Part shown: in pieces, positions 4,548-7,167 of the stretch | Numbering within the stretch: the stretch's first letter is position 1 | Layout: every line of letters begins with the position of its first letter | From: Candidatus Woesearchaeota archaeon | GTDB taxonomy: Archaea > Nanoarchaeota > Nanoarchaeia > Woesearchaeales > CALCXY01 | Assembly: GCA_030751555.1 (NCBI GenBank) | Contig: JASMFX010000069.1 | Location: forward strand, 1 to 7,167 | Length of the DNA stretch: 7,167 bases | Direction of reading: 5' to 3' | Position numbers and translations under genes: made by a program | Notes under the pieces: model-generated | What the model saw: the letters and a program-made list of their open reading frames with translations, nothing else | Databases searched by the model: none | Told to the model about the DNA's origin: nothing

Positions 4548-6578
4548 ATGGCAAAAGAAAAAAAGAACAGCAAACCCAAGAAATCTATTCCTATTCCACC
4601 TGGATTAATAGAAAAACTACCTAAGGATGTTCAACAGAAGGTTAAGGCAATTAAGCCTAAAATCGATAAATATCAAAAAGAACTTCTTAAAAAATTTGAT
4701 AATTATGTGATTGGTATTTCGATAGCGCCACCACCACCTCAGCAGCCTCAAATGCCGCCTGGTGGAGGGCCAATGCCTCCTGGAGCTATACCTCCTGGTG
4801 CAATGCCACCTGGTGCTGTACCGCCTGGAGCGATGCCTCCTGGAATGCCTCAGATGCCACCTGCTAAAGGTGCTAAAAAAGGGGCTAAACAAGCTCAGAT
4901 GCCTACCATGCCTGGTATGCAGCAGCAACAAAAACTAACTCCTGAACAGGAAAAAGAGGTTAAGGGGAGGGTAAGCTTGTTGATACTTGTTGATGATTCT
5001 GACAGCCAAAAAATGTCAAAAGAGGAGTTGCGCAATAAACTCCTGGCTATTATGGATAATATGGCTGTTGAGATTGAGAAGAGGATATATCCAGAGGTTA
5101 TTTTATTAAGCGAGCTTTGGCAGAGTTGTTATGATGCAAAATATGATCTAGTTAGGCTATTTTCCTTGGCTGCTCCGATCTACGATACTGGAATGCTGCA
5201 GGCTGTTAGGATAGCTGAACTTCACAAAACAATGGTTTTGAAGAAGTTTGAAAAATATATTGTGAGTTATGTATTGGCAGGCAGTTTGATCCAGGGAAAG
5301 GCAACTGCCACATCTGATATTGATGTCTGGGTTGTTATTGATGATACTGATGTAAAAAAGATGACTCGTGCTGAGTTGAAAGACAAGCTACGAGCAATCA
5401 TTATTGGGATGGGCATTGAGGCTGGTGAGTTAACTAGTGTAAAAAACAAGCTCAACATCCAAGTCTACATCCTGACTGACTTTTGGGATAGCCTAAAAGA
5501 GGCAAATCCGATAATTTTTACTCTATTGAGGGATGGTGTTCCTTTCTATGACCGGGGAATATTTATGCCTTGGAAGCAGTTGCTTAAGATGGGAAAGATT
5601 AAGCCTAGTCCTGAAGCAATAGATATGTTTATGCACTCTGGAGAGCAGATGATCACTCGTGTTAAAACAGAGTTGAAGAATATTGCAATGGAGGATACTT
5701 TTTGGGCAATACTTACACCTTCACAGGCAGCACTGATGTTGTATGGTGTAGCACCTCCTACTCCTAAGGAAACTCCCCAACTTATGAGGGAACTGTTTGT
5801 CAAGAAGGAGAAGCTCTTAGAGGAAAAATATGTTAATATCCTAGAGAATAATATTGGAGTGAGAAAGGATCTGGAGCATGGCTCTAGAAAAGATATAACT
5901 GGCAAAGAAGTGGATAAGCTTTTAACAGATGCAGAGGAGTATCTGAAGAGGGTAAAGAAGTTGTTTACCCAGATTGAGGCAATTAAAGAGAAAGAAGATA
6001 TTGTCAAGGTATATGACAATGTGCTAACAGTTATTCGCGATGTATTACGTCTTGAAGGCAAGGATAATGTAAGCGATGTTGAGATTATCCAGGAATTTGA
6101 GAATGAGATGATTAGCAAAGGCAAGATTGCTGCTAAATTTTTGCGTATTTTGAATGACTTGATCAAAGGGAAGAAGGATTATGACCAAGGCAAGTTGACT
6201 AGGCCTGAAGTAGAGAAGATTAAGAAGGATAGTAGAACGCTAACTAAAGAACTTATTGAGTATATGCAGCGCAAACGGGGAAAAGAACTCGAGAAGGCTC
6301 GTATACGAGTTAAGCATGGCAATAGATTTGGAGAGATTCTTTTGTTTGGAAATACTGCTTTTATTATCCATGATATTGATCATGAGGAAAAGGAGATTTC
6401 TAAATCAAAAATAAAAGAGGATGGTAGCTTAGGAACGCCCCAGAAAAGTTCACTTGAAGACATGGAGAAGTTTTTGGCTGATGCTAAGATACCTGAGAAG
6501 GTTTTTATTAAAGAACCTCTCTTTGAAGATCTGAAAAGATTTTTCGGCAAGGATGTTCAAGTGCTGATAAACTATTAA
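4548..6578 (+). CDS. Single-chain nucleotidyltransferase-HEPN protein with both modules duplicated
   Basis: This 676-aa protein appears to hold four modules and a tail. NT1 (about 45-216) and NT2 (about 231-338) align with each other: KKFDNYVIGISIA with KKFEKYIVSYVLA, LVDDSDSQKMSKEELRNKL with VIDDTDVKKMTRAELKDKL, and APIYDTGML with VPFYDRGIF. NT2 keeps G245-S246 and D257-I258-D259. NT1 has lost these; the loop is replaced by about 80 residues including a Pro/Gly/Met/Gln-rich tract (61-130). HEPN1 (about 355-480) contains R439-KDLE-H444, the RX4H RNase motif, but lacks the HxY tyrosine that is AMP-modified in characterised HepT toxins. HEPN2 (about 484-575) has K542-KDYD-Q547 at the same place. 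Residues 582-676 form an alpha/beta tail. The N-terminus is Lys-rich. Domain identity is confident from motifs. The role, perhaps a self-contained toxin-antitoxin, RNA-processing or nucleotide-transfer machine in the cytoplasm, is inference. Confidence 0.85.
   Translation: MAKEKKNSKPKKSIPIPPGLIEKLPKDVQQKVKAIKPKIDKYQKELLKKFDNYVIGISIAPPPPQQPQMPPGGGPMPPGAIPPGAMPPGAVPPGAMPPGMPQMPPAKGAKKGAKQAQMPTMPGMQQQQKLTPEQEKEVKGRVSLLILVDDSDSQKMSKEELRNKLLAIMDNMAVEIEKRIYPEVILLSELWQSCYDAKYDLVRLFSLAAPIYDTGMLQAVRIAELHKTMVLKKFEKYIVSYVLAGSLIQGKATATSDIDVWVVIDDTDVKKMTRAELKDKLRAIIIGMGIEAGELTSVKNKLNIQVYILTDFWDSLKEANPIIFTLLRDGVPFYDRGIFMPWKQLLKMGKIKPSPEAIDMFMHSGEQMITRVKTELKNIAMEDTFWAILTPSQAALMLYGVAPPTPKETPQLMRELFVKKEKLLEEKYVNILENNIGVRKDLEHGSRKDITGKEVDKLLTDAEEYLKRVKKLFTQIEAIKEKEDIVKVYDNVLTVIRDVLRLEGKDNVSDVEIIQEFENEMISKGKIAAKFLRILNDLIKGKKDYDQGKLTRPEVEKIKKDSRTLTKELIEYMQRKRGKELEKARIRVKHGNRFGEILLFGNTAFIIHDIDHEEKEISKSKIKEDGSLGTPQKSSLEDMEKFLADAKIPEKVFIKEPLFEDLKRFFGKDVQVLINY
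4773..4847 (+). repeat. Five tandem PPGA-type pentapeptide repeats within the NT1 loop
   Basis: Residues 76-100 are five units of the form (M/I/V)PPG(A/M) encoded in a 15-bp period. The DNA copies differ at synonymous third positions (Pro as CCT, CCA or CCG; Gly as GGA or GGT; Ala as GCT, GCA or GCG). This suggests the peptide is maintained by selection rather than by recent slippage. The tract is part of a longer Pro/Gly/Met/Gln-rich stretch that is probably extended and flexible. Confidence 0.85.
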
Positions 6579-7167
6579 TCAATCAAATGTTTTTCTTCTA
6601 CTTTTGAGATTACTGCAAAGAATAATACGCATATCCCTAGGATCACAAAGGTTGTGTTCAAAGACCATTCTACTAAAAGACCTACTATTGGATAAGTAAC
6701 TGCAAAGCATAGTTTCTCTAACATAGAGACTGTTGAGAGGACAGTAGCTCTAGTATCGGATTTAATGTGTTTGTTCATGTAATTCTTGAATAAGACCTCT
6801 CTCGGGCCACCAAATCCCACAATAACAAAGAAAAGCAGGATTACTATTGGGAGATAGGTGATGAACCCTAGAAGGAAGTAGGAGACTCCTATGAGCAAGG
6901 CACTCCAGAAGATAAGGCCTTTTTTAGAACCGAATAGTTTTTCTAGCCTATTAAAATTATTCATTACTGGTATCTGGACACCTGCAATGCCTGCTTGAAC
7001 AAGGCCAAAAAAGAGGATAGGTACTCCTAGCTGTGTTAATAGTGGTTGATAGGTCCATATGATGAAGAACCACAGAACAGTATTTGAGATTAGATCAAAG
7101 GCAAGAATCCTCAAAACAGCATGACTCTTGAAGTATTTTACACCTTCTATCATTGTTTTCAAATAAT
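6575..7167 (-). CDS. MFS transporter, C-terminal half, 5' end outside window
   Basis: The minus-strand frame is open to the right edge (the codon at 7165-7163 is Tyr and no start is required there), so this is the C-terminal part of a longer gene. The visible 195 residues from 7162 contain six hydrophobic segments, at about 17-37, 47-69, 83-102, 104-121, 141-164 and 169-186. They match TM7-TM12 of a 12-TM major facilitator. The RATVLSTVSML stretch before TM11 and the FGGPREVLFKNYMNKHI segment after TM10 are characteristic of a group of MFS permeases. Substrate cannot be told; a drug/solute efflux type is plausible. The stop codon TAA (6577-6575) overlaps the stop of the convergent NT-HEPN gene by 4 nt, leaving no intergenic space. 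It acts in the cytoplasmic membrane and has no evident functional link to the neighbours. Confidence 0.85.
   Translation of the reverse strand, partial: YLKTMIEGVKYFKSHAVLRILAFDLISNTVLWFFIIWTYQPLLTQLGVPILFFGLVQAGIAGVQIPVMNNFNRLEKLFGSKKGLIFWSALLIGVSYFLLGFITYLPIVILLFFVIVGFGGPREVLFKNYMNKHIKSDTRATVLSTVSMLEKLCFAVTYPIVGLLVEWSLNTTFVILGICVLFFAVISKVEEKHLID

Noticed and set aside
4617..4931. Minus-strand open frame rich in Arg, His and Ser opposite the proline-rich tract
   Set aside because: Its composition is the antisense of the Pro/Gly repeat codons, it has no promoter or ribosome binding site, and it lies wholly inside a well-supported gene.
5546..6166. 206-codon minus-strand open frame opposite the HEPN part of the fused gene
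   Set aside because: Ser/Ile/Leu-rich sequence typical of an antisense shadow. The plus-strand frame has recognisable NT and HEPN motifs.
7160..7162. TTG at 7162 as a real start giving a six-TM half transporter
   Set aside because: The frame continues to the window edge and the six segments match the second half of a 12-TM MFS protein, so truncation by the window is simpler.

Overview
The window looks archaeal, most likely from a small-genome DPANN lineage such as Woesearchaeota or Pacearchaeota. I infer this from several things. The DNA is AT-rich. TATA boxes, some with a purine-rich BRE-like stretch, sit about 25-32 bp upstream of start codons, which implies leaderless mRNAs. The two Shine-Dalgarno-like sites are GAGGTG and TGAGG. 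The protein content (large unrecognised membrane protein, minimal nucleotidyltransferases, HEPN proteins, a YgiT-type zinc finger) fits such genomes. There is no rRNA or tRNA to prove the lineage.

Layout. Positions 1-1923 (+) hold the C-terminal 640 residues of a membrane protein whose start lies outside the window. Convergent with it is a two-gene minus-strand operon: a small HEPN-type helical protein (2813-2478), then a minimal nucleotidyltransferase (2509-1955). The two overlap by 32 nt, and an internal GAGGTG ribosome binding site serves the second gene. Upstream of the operon are three near-identical palindromes (core TTGTATWATACAA) whose centres, 2821, 2861 and 2901, are exactly 40 bp apart. 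The first two bracket the operon's TATA box, so this is very probably an operator array. Next comes a short, apparently C-terminally truncated YgiT/MqsA-type zinc-finger protein (3045-3266, +). It is followed by an acidic, low-complexity protein of unknown function whose only two cysteines lie at the extreme C-terminus (3339-4490, +).

The most remarkable gene is 4548-6578 (+, 676 aa). It reads as a single-chain nucleotidyltransferase-HEPN protein in which both modules are duplicated and one copy of each has decayed. In nucleotidyltransferase 1 the catalytic loop is replaced by about 80 residues that are mostly Pro/Gly/Met-rich. Nucleotidyltransferase 2 has intact GS...DID. HEPN 1 has an intact RX4H. 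HEPN 2 has K and Q in place of R and H. It is followed, convergently and with a 4-nt overlap of the stop codons, by the C-terminal half of an MFS transporter (7167-6575, -), which runs off the right edge.

Taken together, the centre of the window is a nucleotidyltransferase/HEPN neighbourhood. A classical two-gene pair under a possible repressor array lies about 1.7 kb from a fused, duplicated relative. Established knowledge is that HEPN-MNT pairs are toxin-antitoxin modules in which the MNT protein can modify the HEPN RNase with AMP. That either set of genes here works that way is inference.
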